From: Gemmatimonadota bacterium
GTDB lineage: Bacteria > Gemmatimonadota > Gemmatimonadetes > Gemmatimonadales > Gemmatimonadaceae
Assembly: GCA_028287305.1 (NCBI GenBank)
Contig: JAQBPX010000014.1
Location: 186,001 to 250,000 of the forward strand
Direction: 5' to 3'
DNA: 64,000 bases
Part shown: positions 43,351-50,766 of the stretch, piece by piece
Numbering within the stretch: the first letter of the stretch is position 1
Layout of the letters: each line of letters begins with the position of its first letter
Position numbers and translations under genes: made by a program
Notes under the pieces: model-generated
Seen by the model: the letters and a program-made list of their open reading frames with translations, nothing else
Databases searched by the model: none
Told to the model about the DNA's origin: nothing

Positions 43351-45298
43351 CCGCGCCAACCTCCTCGAGCTCGTCATCGAGGGACGTGTCGCGCGCCATC
43401 AGCTCATCGTCGTCGTCCCCTCCGTCGTGCCCCATGGCTGCGAGCGCACGACCCTTCTTCTTTTTCGGCGCGGCATCCTCCTCGTCGTCTTCCTCCGCGG
43501 AGTCGATGAAGGAGTCAGGATCGCACGCGCGGTGCACACCCATGTCTATCTCCTCTTGGGTGGCGCCCTCGAGCTCGCCCTCGCAGACGTCGCAGGGGGT
43601 CTGTATCACCGGGCCGGGCGCATCTCCCCACGGCGTCTGCCGGCTCGCAATCTCTCGGAGCGCGGTCTCCTTCTCGAGCTGTAGGAGGGTCGCGGCCGGC
43701 GTGATCTTCTCGCCTTGCACGGCGCTGAACGCCATCACGATCGACACGAGCGGGCTTCCCTGCTCGTTGGCAAGCCACGCGCGTAGCTGCTCGCGGCGAT
43801 CGCCACTCCGCTTGTTGAAGGCCGTCGTGAGATTCTCCGGCAGCTCCTCCCCGATGATGTCCGCAGCCTGGCGTAGCTCGCCGAACACCTGGTCGGTGGA
43901 GTACGCGTTGAGGTGAACGCTGAAGACCGTGAGTAGCAGCTGGCGTGCGACCTCCGACGCGCTGTCCGGCAGCCGGTACTTGGAGCTCGACAATGCTTCG
44001 TTGAGTTGGGCCTTCACCGCCGACTCGATCTCTGCGCTGCGTGCATCCCAACGAGCGTTCCACGCGTCGCGAGCGTGCTTCACCGCAACCGTGTCGACGG
44101 TCATGACACCTTCGCTCGACTTGCCTTGCCAGTCCTTTGGCGCGTTCCAGCGCACGAGCTGCGCGTCGTCGATTACGAAGTCATCTGGATCGAAGGCCTT
44201 GGCGTTCTGGAAGTCGGTCGCCCACCGGTTGTCCTTCGTGAGTAGCACGTAACCGGCCGGCACCTTGTTGGACCCTTCCCACTGGATCACGGGCGTTCCC
44301 GCGGGCATCTGGAGCGCGGTCTTTCGCTTGGCGGCGTTACGAACCTCGGCCTTCGCGTGGACTTCTTCCAGATGGTCGCGTGCGGCCTTCACCAGCGGCT
44401 TCCACCAATCAGAGTTGCCGCAGTACTCCACGAGCTGCTTGTCGTATCCCTTCCGCGAGATGCGTCCGCAGGTGCACTCGACGTCGTGGCGCTTCACCGC
44501 GTCGGCCGCGATCGCGACGTCACCGTAGTGGAGTCCGTTCTTTCCCAGCGGGTAGAGGTGCTCGCGGTATGCCTGGGCCAGCTGATCTCCGAACTGCGAC
44601 ACAGGAGTGCTCGGCTTCCGCCACCACTGCCCCGTCGTCTCCTTCACGACGGCGTTGTGCACCGGCGCCGGCAGTCTGGAGTACTTCGTGATCTCCACCG
44701 CCTGGCTGACCGTGATGCCGCCGCTTTCGAGCAGCGAACCCCACGTCTCGGGCAGCTCCGCAATCCGCCGGCGATCGCCCAAGGTGGAGCGGGCGACGCC
44801 CAGGCGCTTCGCCAGCTGCGCGTCGGAGAGGCCATGCTGCTCGATGAGCCGCTTGAAGAGCTTCCCCTCCTCGATCGGCGTGAGCGGCTCGCCCTTGTTC
44901 TGCAGGAACTGCGCGATCAGGCGATCAGCCGGATCTTCGACCTCGAAGGTGATGCGACACGGGAGGCAACCGTCCGGCGCATCGGGACGCACGCGCGCCA
45001 TGCCATCCGTCGCGCGCCAGCGACGCTCGCCGTTCACGAGCATGAAGCGATCGGCCGTATTCGGATTCGGCCGCACGGTCAGGATCTCGAGCAGACCCTC
45101 ACTCTCGATCTGCGCGCGCAGCTCGTCGAGTCCTTCGAAGATCGTGCGCACCTGGTCGGGGTCAGGATCGATCAGCGTGCGCGGCAACCACAGGATCTCT
45201 TCCTTCACGAGCGCGGCGTACTCGCTGTCGGGCGCGTTGCTCTCGACAGGCTCAGCACTATCGCGGCGGGGTGCGGCCTTGGGGTGTGACTTTGCCAT
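43343..45298 (-). CDS. ParB/Spo0J-family protein without a ParA partner
   Basis: A 651-residue protein. The N-terminal ParB domain (about 35-130) holds the CTP-binding-type motifs GERRWRA (90-96) and LIAQFLQNKGEPLTPIEEG. The HTH is SDAQLAKRLGVARSTLGDRRR (157-178). A long central domain with Cys pairs (C275/C277 and a later CDVCEG) and a very acidic tail follow, so it is about twice the length of chromosomal ParB. ParB proteins bind parS palindromes and spread as CTP-dependent clamps. No ParA gene is seen. A near-consensus parS lies about 3 kb away at 48355. It starts 8 bp after the gene at 45307. Confidence 0.88.
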   Translation of the reverse strand: MAKSHPKAAPRRDSAEPVESNAPDSEYAALVKEEILWLPRTLIDPDPDQVRTIFEGLDELRAQIESEGLLEILTVRPNPNTADRFMLVNGERRWRATDGMARVRPDAPDGCLPCRITFEVEDPADRLIAQFLQNKGEPLTPIEEGKLFKRLIEQHGLSDAQLAKRLGVARSTLGDRRRIAELPETWGSLLESGGITVSQAVEITKYSRLPAPVHNAVVKETTGQWWRKPSTPVSQFGDQLAQAYREHLYPLGKNGLHYGDVAIAADAVKRHDVECTCGRISRKGYDKQLVEYCGNSDWWKPLVKAARDHLEEVHAKAEVRNAAKRKTALQMPAGTPVIQWEGSNKVPAGYVLLTKDNRWATDFQNAKAFDPDDFVIDDAQLVRWNAPKDWQGKSSEGVMTVDTVAVKHARDAWNARWDARSAEIESAVKAQLNEALSSSKYRLPDSASEVARQLLLTVFSVHLNAYSTDQVFGELRQAADIIGEELPENLTTAFNKRSGDRREQLRAWLANEQGSPLVSIVMAFSAVQGEKITPAATLLQLEKETALREIASRQTPWGDAPGPVIQTPCDVCEGELEGATQEEIDMGVHRACDPDSFIDSAEEDDEEDAAPKKKKGRALAAMGHDGGDDDDELMARDTSLDDELEEVGADA

Positions 45299-45306
45299 TG
45301 GATCCT

Positions 45307-45684
45307 CTAGCGGGCGATGGGCTCCCCGGCCGCATGCCAGGCGTCGGCGAGTTCGCTGACGCGCTGGAAGACAGCGCCGGGGGTCACGTTGTGTCGGAGC
45401 CCGGTGGGGTTCGGCTGCGCCGCGCCGGCGCGCACGCCGTTCACGGTGTCGCGCAGCAGATCATCCCACACGAGCTGGGCGGGTTTGTGGGTGGGAAAGC
45501 GCGACGCGATCGCCTCGGCGGCGAGGAAGCGCTTGAGGTGCTGCGGCCACGCCTCGTGCGGGGGCGTCATCGGCACGCCGCACGTCGGACAGGCGAGGCT
45601 TTCCGGCGTGGTGTCCAACGACGTCGAGCACACCGTGCAGCGGCGTGCCTTCGGAGGGAGCGCGCCCATCAAGGGGTACTGCAT
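45307..45684 (-). CDS. Phage protein with N-terminal zinc ribbon
   Basis: A 125-residue product; start 45684 overlaps the preceding stop (ATGA). CTVCS and CPTCG (residues 16-36) form a zinc ribbon. The rest (HLKRFLAAEAIASRFPTHKP, FQRVSELADAWHAAGE) is helical. The function is unknown. Confidence 0.7.
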   Translation of the reverse strand: MQYPLMGALPPKARRCTVCSTSLDTTPESLACPTCGVPMTPPHEAWPQHLKRFLAAEAIASRFPTHKPAQLVWDDLLRDTVNGVRAGAAQPNPTGLRHNVTPGAVFQRVSELADAWHAAGEPIAR

Positions 45685-46160
45685 CAGACGCCGAGCTCCA
45701 GCTTCGCGCTGATGTAGTCCAGCTCGCGCTTGAGGTCCGCCGGCGAGAGCGTGCCGCGAATGCGCTCGTCGGCCTTTCGGTGCAGCTGCGCCTTGCGCGC
45801 CTTCTGGACGTCGTCGTCATCCTTGCCGGCGTTGAGCATCGGGTGCGCGTAGAGCGCCTCGCAGCGCTTGGCGAGCACCACCCAGCTCATCGGATCCTCA
45901 ATCGGCACGCCGCTGCCGGATCCGGCTGCGATCGCGCGCGTCGCGAGCACCTGCTCGATGCCGTGACAGAGGCCGCGCAGTCCCGGGCTCGCCACCACCG
46001 CCAGCCGGTAGGTGAACGACCGGTGCGCCGACTCGAGCACCGCGGTCGGGATCTCCGCGAGCTCCTTCCCTGCCCACCCGCCATGCTCACCGGCACGACC
46101 GAACAGCCGGAGGCGCTCCGGTGCGTCCGGCGCGACGAGTGGCATGACGGTGGACGCCAT
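45684..46160 (-). CDS. Phage protein of unknown function
   Basis: A 158-residue product starting MASTVMPLVAPD at 46160, overlapping the previous stop (TAATG). It is largely helical, for example ELAEIPTAVLESAHRSFTYR and AQLHRKADERIRGTLSPADL. The AGSGSGVP segment is encoded by palindrome copy 2. The longer frame to 46370 is Arg/Gly noise. Confidence 0.65.
   Translation of the reverse strand: MASTVMPLVAPDAPERLRLFGRAGEHGGWAGKELAEIPTAVLESAHRSFTYRLAVVASPGLRGLCHGIEQVLATRAIAAGSGSGVPIEDPMSWVVLAKRCEALYAHPMLNAGKDDDDVQKARKAQLHRKADERIRGTLSPADLKRELDYISAKLELGV
45915..45926. repeat. GCCGGATCCGGC palindrome, copy 2
   Basis: Exact copy inside the 158-residue gene, where it codes for a Gly/Ser-rich linker. 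Confidence 0.95.
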
Positions 46161-46390
46161 TACGCGGTCCTCCGCTGCGGCATGGGCGCGAACGCGCGGC
46201 GCGGGTGCACCTCGGGCACCGGCGCACGGCCCAGTACCCGGGGCTCTCCCTCTTCGTCCACGTCCTCGATCGCCACGGTGTCCTTCGGCACCGTTGCCGG
46301 GCGCGGCGCGGCCGCCGGCGGCGGCGCCAGACTGTCGCGCGCGTCGAAACTCGCGCGCCCCCATTCCCACTTACTGCCTCGTCGAGCCAT
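46160..46390 (-). CDS. Small Pro/Arg-rich phage protein
   Basis: A 76-residue product (MARRGSKWEWGRASFDARDS..., ending FAPMPQRRTA). It probably is disordered. It heads this part of the early chain: its stop overlaps the next ATG, and a hairpin lies just upstream. Confidence 0.55.
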   Translation of the reverse strand: MARRGSKWEWGRASFDARDSLAPPPAAAPRPATVPKDTVAIEDVDEEGEPRVLGRAPVPEVHPRRAFAPMPQRRTA

Positions 46391-46466
46391 CGGTGTTGCC
46401 CTCGCTCCATCGGCACTCGTATCTTTGTGGCAGAGAGCGGTGCCGTTGCGCTCTCGCTCGTGTCTC

Positions 46467-46506
46467 CATGCCCCCTGGCCTCCGTGGAAAGGCGCCAGGG
46501 GGCATG
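46467..46506 (-). terminator. Hairpin inside the early operon
   Basis: Perfect 13-bp arms CATGCCCCCTGGC and GCCAGGGGGCATG with a 14-base loop lie in the 129-bp gap between the 38- and 76-residue genes. No T-tract follows on the minus strand, so it may be an attenuator or processing site rather than a full stop. The rest of 46391-46519 shows no gene. Confidence 0.55.
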
Positions 46507-46519
46507 GTCGTAGTGGTCA

Positions 46520-46636
46520 TCAGGTCCGTCGTCGGGTGTCGTCGGTGAGCATCGTGAACGCGAAGCTCACCGCGTGCATCACCGCGCAGATCGCGAGGAT
46601 CGTGAGCGCGATGATCTGGAACCGGGGCGCGCTCAC
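46520..46636 (-). CDS. Tiny single-pass membrane protein
   Basis: A 38-residue product from a GTG at 46636 that overlaps the previous stop (GTGA). It is essentially one membrane helix, IIALTILAICAVMHAVSFAF. Role unknown. Confidence 0.55.
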   Translation of the reverse strand: MSAPRFQIIALTILAICAVMHAVSFAFTMLTDDTRRRT

Positions 46637-46872
46637 CGCCGCCTCCACGTGGAGCGCTTCGTCGCCTTGCGGATCGCGGCCTTCTGCTCCCGCTCCGCAC
46701 GCACTGCCATGTCCGCGGCGCGCACGTAGGCCAAGCCGTAGGGGTAGAGGAACGCGCGCCGGCGTCCCTTCTCCCGCAGCTCGAGCCCCGCGGGCGTGAG
46801 CGTGGCGATTAGCACGGTGCCGTCCTGCGCCACGACCACGCGGCGCACGGGGCGAGTGAGGCGGGTCGTCAT
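46633..46872 (-). CDS. Small basic phage protein
   Basis: A 79-residue product starting MTTRLTRPVRRVVVAQDG at 46872 (ATGA overlap). A beta-rich first half (VVVAQDGTVLIATLTPAGLE) is followed by a basic helix ending in STWRRR. No family was recognised. Confidence 0.6.
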   Translation of the reverse strand: MTTRLTRPVRRVVVAQDGTVLIATLTPAGLELREKGRRRAFLYPYGLAYVRAADMAVRAEREQKAAIRKATKRSTWRRR

Positions 46873-47144
46873 TCGGGAAACGCCTCCTCGAGTTCGACGA
46901 GCCACGCGGGCAGCTCCGCTCGCAGTGGGAACTCCGGATTCCATCTCGCGTCACTCGTGATGAGTACGGCGAGCGAGTGCTGCACCACGTAGCGTAGGGT
47001 GCAGAGATCCTCCCACACCGCGTCCTCGCTGCGGTGAGGATCACCGCTCAGCACCTTGATGCCCTGTCGCAGGACCTTGATGGCCTTGAGGCGCGCCAAA
47101 GCCTGCTGCTCCGCGCGCGCCTTCTTCGAGATGCGCGAGGTCAT
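46869..47144 (-). CDS. Small helical phage protein
   Basis: A 91-residue product starting MTSRISKKARAEQQALARL at 47144 (ATGA overlap), with an acidic C-terminus (AWLVELEEAFPE). The longer frame to 47303 is a shadow. Function unknown. Confidence 0.6.
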   Translation of the reverse strand: MTSRISKKARAEQQALARLKAIKVLRQGIKVLSGDPHRSEDAVWEDLCTLRYVVQHSLAVLITSDARWNPEFPLRAELPAWLVELEEAFPE

Positions 47145-47389
47145 GCACCCTCCTTGGCATCGCGCGCCTTGCGGTCGGCGCGCGGCAGCCGGCCCGTGAG
47201 GGTATGGATCACGCGCACGGCGATCTCCCGATCGAGTTCGTCGATCGCGGCGCTCGCGGCCTTCATGCGAGCCACGGCCTCGTCGCTGCGCGTCTTCTGC
47301 CACTCCTCCTCAGCCCTGATGAACTCGTCGCGCGCATCGGCGGCGTTCACGGCATACTGGCGGAGCGACACCAGGCTGGTGCGGGTCAT
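47141..47389 (-). CDS. Small helical phage protein
   Basis: An 82-residue product starting MTRTSLVSLRQYAVNAADAR at 47389 (ATGA overlap). It is predicted helical and charged (DEFIRAEEEWQKTRSDEAVA). Function unknown. Confidence 0.6.
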   Translation of the reverse strand: MTRTSLVSLRQYAVNAADARDEFIRAEEEWQKTRSDEAVARMKAASAAIDELDREIAVRVIHTLTGRLPRADRKARDAKEGA

Positions 47390-47973
47390 GAGAGCACCCC
47401 GCCGGCGGCGAGCTGGATGCCGGACTCGGTGAGCCGCGCTTCGCGCTCGAGCATGCGGGCCCGCTCCTGGCTGATCGCAGACAGGGAGCGCAGCACCTGC
47501 GCCTCCTCGCGCAGCACGAGCGGCGACAGCGGGCGTCCCACTGCCCGCGCACAGCGGCGCTCCATCTGGAGGATGTCTTCGCGCGCATCGATGCGCTGCT
47601 CCTCGAGGTCCAGCTCCTCCCAGCCCCGCCCGCCGGATCCGGCGTAGAGCCGCGTGATCAGGTCGTCGAGGTAGGTGAGCACGATCCGGAGCCGCGCCTC
47701 GGGCCACTTCGCGTGCGCCATCCACACGAACACGCGGGCGATCAGCTCCAGCGGATCAGAGCGACCGGCTGAGCGGGTGAAGCGGTAGAGGATGCCGCCG
47801 GCCGGACCCGCGGCGACCAGCTTCCAGCGCAGCTTGAGCGTGGCGTCGTCCTGGTGGGTGCGCACCGACTCCCACACCGCGCGCGTCTCGTCGCCCAGGA
47901 GGAAGTCCTCCGGGACCATTCGGTCCGAGCTGCGTGCGAACGCTTGGCGCGATTTCGCGTGTTGGGGCATCAT
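47386..47973 (-). CDS. First gene of the leftward early chain; unknown function
   Basis: A 195-residue product from ATG 47973 (or the next ATG, 47970). Helical segments include DPLELIARVFVWMAHAKWPE and LVLREEAQVLRSLSAISQER, suggesting a coiled coil at the C-terminus. LYAGSGGRG is encoded by palindrome copy 3. Frames further upstream run into the HTH gene. No family was recognised. Confidence 0.65.
   Translation of the reverse strand: MMPQHAKSRQAFARSSDRMVPEDFLLGDETRAVWESVRTHQDDATLKLRWKLVAAGPAGGILYRFTRSAGRSDPLELIARVFVWMAHAKWPEARLRIVLTYLDDLITRLYAGSGGRGWEELDLEEQRIDAREDILQMERRCARAVGRPLSPLVLREEAQVLRSLSAISQERARMLEREARLTESGIQLAAGGVLS
47632..47643. repeat. GCCGGATCCGGC palindrome, copy 3
   Basis: Exact copy within the 195-residue gene, again encoding a Gly/Ser linker. 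Confidence 0.95.
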
Positions 47974-48032
47974 CGTTCTCCGATCATTGGGGCATGACAG
48001 CACGACCACGGGGACCACCAACAGCTGAGCCG

Positions 48033-48257
48033 CTAGGCTGCGGCTTCCGGGAACAGCTCTTCCACGGGCTGCCCGATCACTCGAGCGAAGACCTCCTGCA
48101 CCCTTCGGCTGGTGCACTTGTCCTTGAAGACCTCCCAAGCCGTCTGCCGCGAGACGCCAGCTTCCCGCGCTACGTCCGCGATCGAGAGTCCCGCCTTCAG
48201 AAGCCCGATCTTTCGGTCGAGCTGGATTGGCGTTAGCTTGGCTGACTTGTCAGGCAT
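48033..48257 (-). CDS. Ner/Cro-like HTH regulator of the leftward early operon
   Basis: A 74-residue product starting MPDKSAKLTPIQ at 48257, preceded by GAGG. The HTH is LSIADVAREAGVSRQTAWEVF; CTSRRVQEVFARVIG follows, as in Ner/Nlp-type or Cro-like phage regulators. It is the first minus-strand gene and faces the XRE gene across a 121-bp spacer. This is the layout of a lytic/lysogenic switch, and it would favour the lytic or early state. Confidence 0.82.
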   Translation of the reverse strand: MPDKSAKLTPIQLDRKIGLLKAGLSIADVAREAGVSRQTAWEVFKDKCTSRRVQEVFARVIGQPVEELFPEAAA

Positions 48258-48378
48258 TCGGTTTTTCCTCGGCAAGGCTGTACAGCGGTAAGTCGCACGG
48301 TGGTATGTGTAACACTGTATGGCTTACGATGTCAAGAGTGAGTTACGCTGTCAGGGTTTCACGTGAAACAGGGGGGCT
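48258..48378. promoter_or_regulatory. Divergent switch region between Ner-like and XRE regulators
   Basis: The spacer is visibly AT-richer than its surroundings. It contains TTACGATGTCA at 48324-48334 and TTACGCTGTCA at 48343-48353, direct repeats 19 bp apart (about two helical turns) and plausible operator half-sites. A near-consensus parS follows at 48355. A GGGGGG stretch serves as ribosome site for the GTG at 48379. Confidence 0.7.
48355..48370. promoter_or_regulatory. parS-like site, 15/16 match
   Basis: GGTTTCACGTGAAACA differs from the broadly conserved bacterial parS consensus TGTTTCACGTGAAACA only at the first base. It lies 9 bp before the XRE start and about 3 kb from the ParB-family gene. 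It could be bound by the phage ParB or the host ParB. Confidence 0.8.
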
Positions 48379-48849
48379 GTGGAACAGGAGAAACGCCGCG
48401 CTCTTCTGGGGGCTTGGATGAAGGCGCGCAGGGCTGCGCTAGGCCTCACGCAGAGGGCGCTCGCCGAGCGGCTTGGAGCCCACAAGCAGACCATCGTGAA
48501 GTACGAGGCCGGTGGATCCGACATCTCCGGTGATCGACTAGGCGCGCTCGTCGAAGTACTCGGGCCACTGCCCAGCGCTTTCGGTGGAGACGAACAGCGT
48601 GAGCGCGTTGCGCGACGCTTGCCGAAAGAGGCGGCGGATGTAGTGCAGGGCTACCTCGACCGCATGCGCGAGGCGACTTGCTCCGAGGAGCAGATCGACG
48701 AGGCCGAGAGGGTGATGGTCGATGGCGCGTACAACAAGCTCAACAAGCGAGACATTCGCGCGCGAACGGTGGACGACCTCATCACCGACATTGACGCTGC
48801 TTGGGACTTCATTCGCTACGTGCTGCGCAAGGAGGGAATGAGGCTGTGA
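48379..48849 (+). CDS. XRE-family repressor-like regulator
   Basis: A 156-residue product from a GTG preceded by GGGGGG. The HTH is LTQRALAERLGAHKQTIVKYE (residues 23-43, in the LTQRALAERLG and HKQTIVKYE blocks). The remaining 90 residues are helical and may oligomerise. It is coupled (GTGA) to the ImmA-type gene, the usual arrangement in which the peptidase cleaves the repressor to induce the phage. It probably maintains lysogeny. Confidence 0.87.
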   Translation: MEQEKRRALLGAWMKARRAALGLTQRALAERLGAHKQTIVKYEAGGSDISGDRLGALVEVLGPLPSAFGGDEQRERVARRLPKEAADVVQGYLDRMREATCSEEQIDEAERVMVDGAYNKLNKRDIRARTVDDLITDIDAAWDFIRYVLRKEGMRL

Positions 48850-49283
48850 CGCGGTCCTTCTTTCTGCTCGATCGTGCGAAGATGCGCAGGAACAGCGTGC
48901 CAGCATTCGTACAAAAGATGCAGCGGCTACATCCCGAGCTTGAGCGCGTTGTACTGTGGGACGATTTCCTCAGGATCTGCGAACGCGAGGAAGTGATCGT
49001 GCGCATTGTTCCTCTGACTCGACCGGCGCGACTGGTGCGCTACGGACGACGCGTGTGCATTCAGCTCAACAAGGCGATCAGCGACCGAACTCTGCGTACT
49101 CGTTATGGCATGCATGAACTCGCGCACTTCTGGAGAGATGACCCCGGTGAGCCGTGCTACTACGCCGAGGAAGAGGCGGTGGCTAGCCGATCGGAGGACT
49201 TCGCAGATGTGTTTGCCTGGCTCGTAACATCGCCGGCAAGCAACCCGCTACGTGACCCTCAACTGGAGATTCATTTTCCGTGA
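48846..49283 (+). CDS. ImmA/IrrE-type metallopeptidase
   Basis: A 145-residue product from a GTG overlapping the XRE stop. The zinc motif is HELAH in TRYGMHELAHFWRDD, with the acidic third-ligand region EEEAVASRSEDFADVFAWLV. ImmA-type enzymes cleave their partner XRE repressor after damage signals. Here it would act on the adjacent XRE protein. Confidence 0.87.
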   Translation: MTRSFFLLDRAKMRRNSVPAFVQKMQRLHPELERVVLWDDFLRICEREEVIVRIVPLTRPARLVRYGRRVCIQLNKAISDRTLRTRYGMHELAHFWRDDPGEPCYYAEEEAVASRSEDFADVFAWLVTSPASNPLRDPQLEIHFP

Positions 49284-50239
49284 TGCGCCACGTCAACCAT
49301 GCCATCGCCACAGCCGCCGCTATCAGCTTGGCGAGCGTTGCCCCGGTCTCCGCGCAGAGCAGTTGGGAGGTGGCGCTCAGGGGAATCGGAAGTACGAACG
49401 TGAGTTCGGCTCAGAAACTCGTCGGCGAGCCGTGCTCGATCGAGGTCGCGCATCCTAGCGCAGCCGTACTTCGCTCGCCTCTTTCGCAAAGCAGCGCCCT
49501 TCGAGGATGGGATAGAGATCGTTCGAGGTGGCGACTGGTAAATGCTCCGACAGATCAGGAGGATCTCGACGTTGAAATCGTGGGGGTCCAATGCGCGGGC
49601 GGAGTACCGACATTTGCGTTCGTTCGTGCTAAGGGCGCGCTCCTACTGGTCGAGGTGCCGCAACTCAGTCCCGAGCTAACCAGCGCAAGCTCTGGTGCGC
49701 TATTTCTGCGCGCTCCAAAGGACTCCATCGAGCTCGCGTTTTTTGCGCCGCGACCCTGGCGCATGCGTTCGGGATCAACGTATCGCGCCAACTACGCAGC
49801 GGAGCGCGCGCCGGGGGACTCCCCGGGCGGCAATCCCTACTTGTCTGGCGAGAACAACGCAACAAAGCCGGCTACAAAGGAAGCGAAATACAAGGGCACT
49901 CTTGCCGACAGCTTGGTAATGATGGCGGACTGGCGCTTCTCCTCGTGCAAATCGGCATTGGAGCTATCTATCAGCACCCCACTGCTGAGTAGCTCCCCGG
50001 AGCTACGTCAATTGGCCGTGAAGTCATGCTATGACGAGAGCGATACGTTCGTCCACTATCGCCAAGCCCGTATGCGACTGACACCAAGAGTGCGCGCGCT
50101 GACGGACTCGTACTTTGAATATTGGCGCTCGGCGATGGACGGAGTCGTGGATGCCTCTGGTAAGGAACTCCGGGACATGGCGCGCGAACTCAGCGTTAGG
50201 AAGTCTCGAGTCGAGCTCAGCGAGCCGCCGAGACCATGA
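49283..50239 (+). CDS. Exported protein of unknown function (prophage cargo)
   Basis: A 318-residue product; ATG 49283 overlaps the ImmA stop (TGATG). Signal peptide MRHVNHAIATAAAISLASVAPVSAQ in two blocks, cleaved near residue 25. The mature part has one Cys pair (EPCSIEV, VQCAGG) and later SSCKSA/KSCYDE. No family was recognised. Being exported and coupled to the repressor genes suggests expression in the lysogen, that is a lysogenic-conversion gene. Confidence 0.7.
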   Translation: MRHVNHAIATAAAISLASVAPVSAQSSWEVALRGIGSTNVSSAQKLVGEPCSIEVAHPSAAVLRSPLSQSSALRGWDRDRSRWRLVNAPTDQEDLDVEIVGVQCAGGVPTFAFVRAKGALLLVEVPQLSPELTSASSGALFLRAPKDSIELAFFAPRPWRMRSGSTYRANYAAERAPGDSPGGNPYLSGENNATKPATKEAKYKGTLADSLVMMADWRFSSCKSALELSISTPLLSSSPELRQLAVKSCYDESDTFVHYRQARMRLTPRVRALTDSYFEYWRSAMDGVVDASGKELRDMARELSVRKSRVELSEPPRP

Positions 50240-50484
50240 CCACCTACGCCTCCGAGCCCCCCGTCACGTTCACGCACGACGGCCATGCCTTCGTGTGCCG
50301 CCTCGCGTTCCGAGTGGTGCCGGATCCGGCGGGCGCCGGCGAGCTCGCGATCGCGGAGTGGGAAGTCCAGCTCGACGATCGCCTGGTCGGCCACTACGCT
50401 GAAGACCATACGGTGCAGCGCGGCACGATCGAGCAGCGCGTGCGCCGGATCTATGACCAGCAGCAGGAGCTCGGGCTGCGGTGA
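50236..50484 (+). CDS. Small cargo protein
   Basis: An 82-residue product, ATGA overlap with the previous gene. It is beta-rich at first (FTHDGHAFVCRLAFRVV), then acidic. VVPDPAGAG is encoded by palindrome copy 4. Function unknown. Confidence 0.65.
   Translation: MTTYASEPPVTFTHDGHAFVCRLAFRVVPDPAGAGELAIAEWEVQLDDRLVGHYAEDHTVQRGTIEQRVRRIYDQQQELGLR
50319..50330. repeat. GCCGGATCCGGC palindrome, copy 4
   Basis: Exact copy inside the 82-residue gene, encoding a PDPA segment. Confidence 0.95.
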
Positions 50485-50497
50485 GGAGTACGCTGGC

Positions 50498-50722
50498 GTG
50501 AGGACCCTGCTGTGGAGCGTCGCGGCGTTCGGCGCCGCGGCCGCGTTGACGGTGGCGCGCGTCCAACGCCGCCGTCGCCGGCAGCTGCGACACCAGAGTG
50601 AGGAGGCGCGGCGGGATCGCGCCTGGCAGACGATGGTCGCTCGAGCGAGCGATCCGACCGGAAAGGTTGCATCAAGGTCAATGAATGACGCCGGCGAGGT
50701 GACTAATGGCGAAGTCATATAA
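50498..50722 (+). CDS. Small single-pass membrane protein
   Basis: A 74-residue product from a GTG preceded by GAGGAG. N-terminal helix LLWSVAAFGAAAALTVA, then a basic stretch (RVQRRRRRQLRHQSEEARR). The positive-after-helix pattern suggests N-out topology. Function unknown. Confidence 0.6.
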   Translation: MRTLLWSVAAFGAAAALTVARVQRRRRRQLRHQSEEARRDRAWQTMVARASDPTGKVASRSMNDAGEVTNGEVI

Positions 50723-50766
50723 GTGCCACTGCGGCATCGACATTTCCTTCCGGCAGAGGTTTTAGA

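Noticed and set aside
50706-50765. 19-codon plus-strand frame MAKSYKCHCGIDISF before the DUF4062 gene
   Set aside because: Too short to support; could be a leader peptide but no repeat or regulatory pattern was seen.
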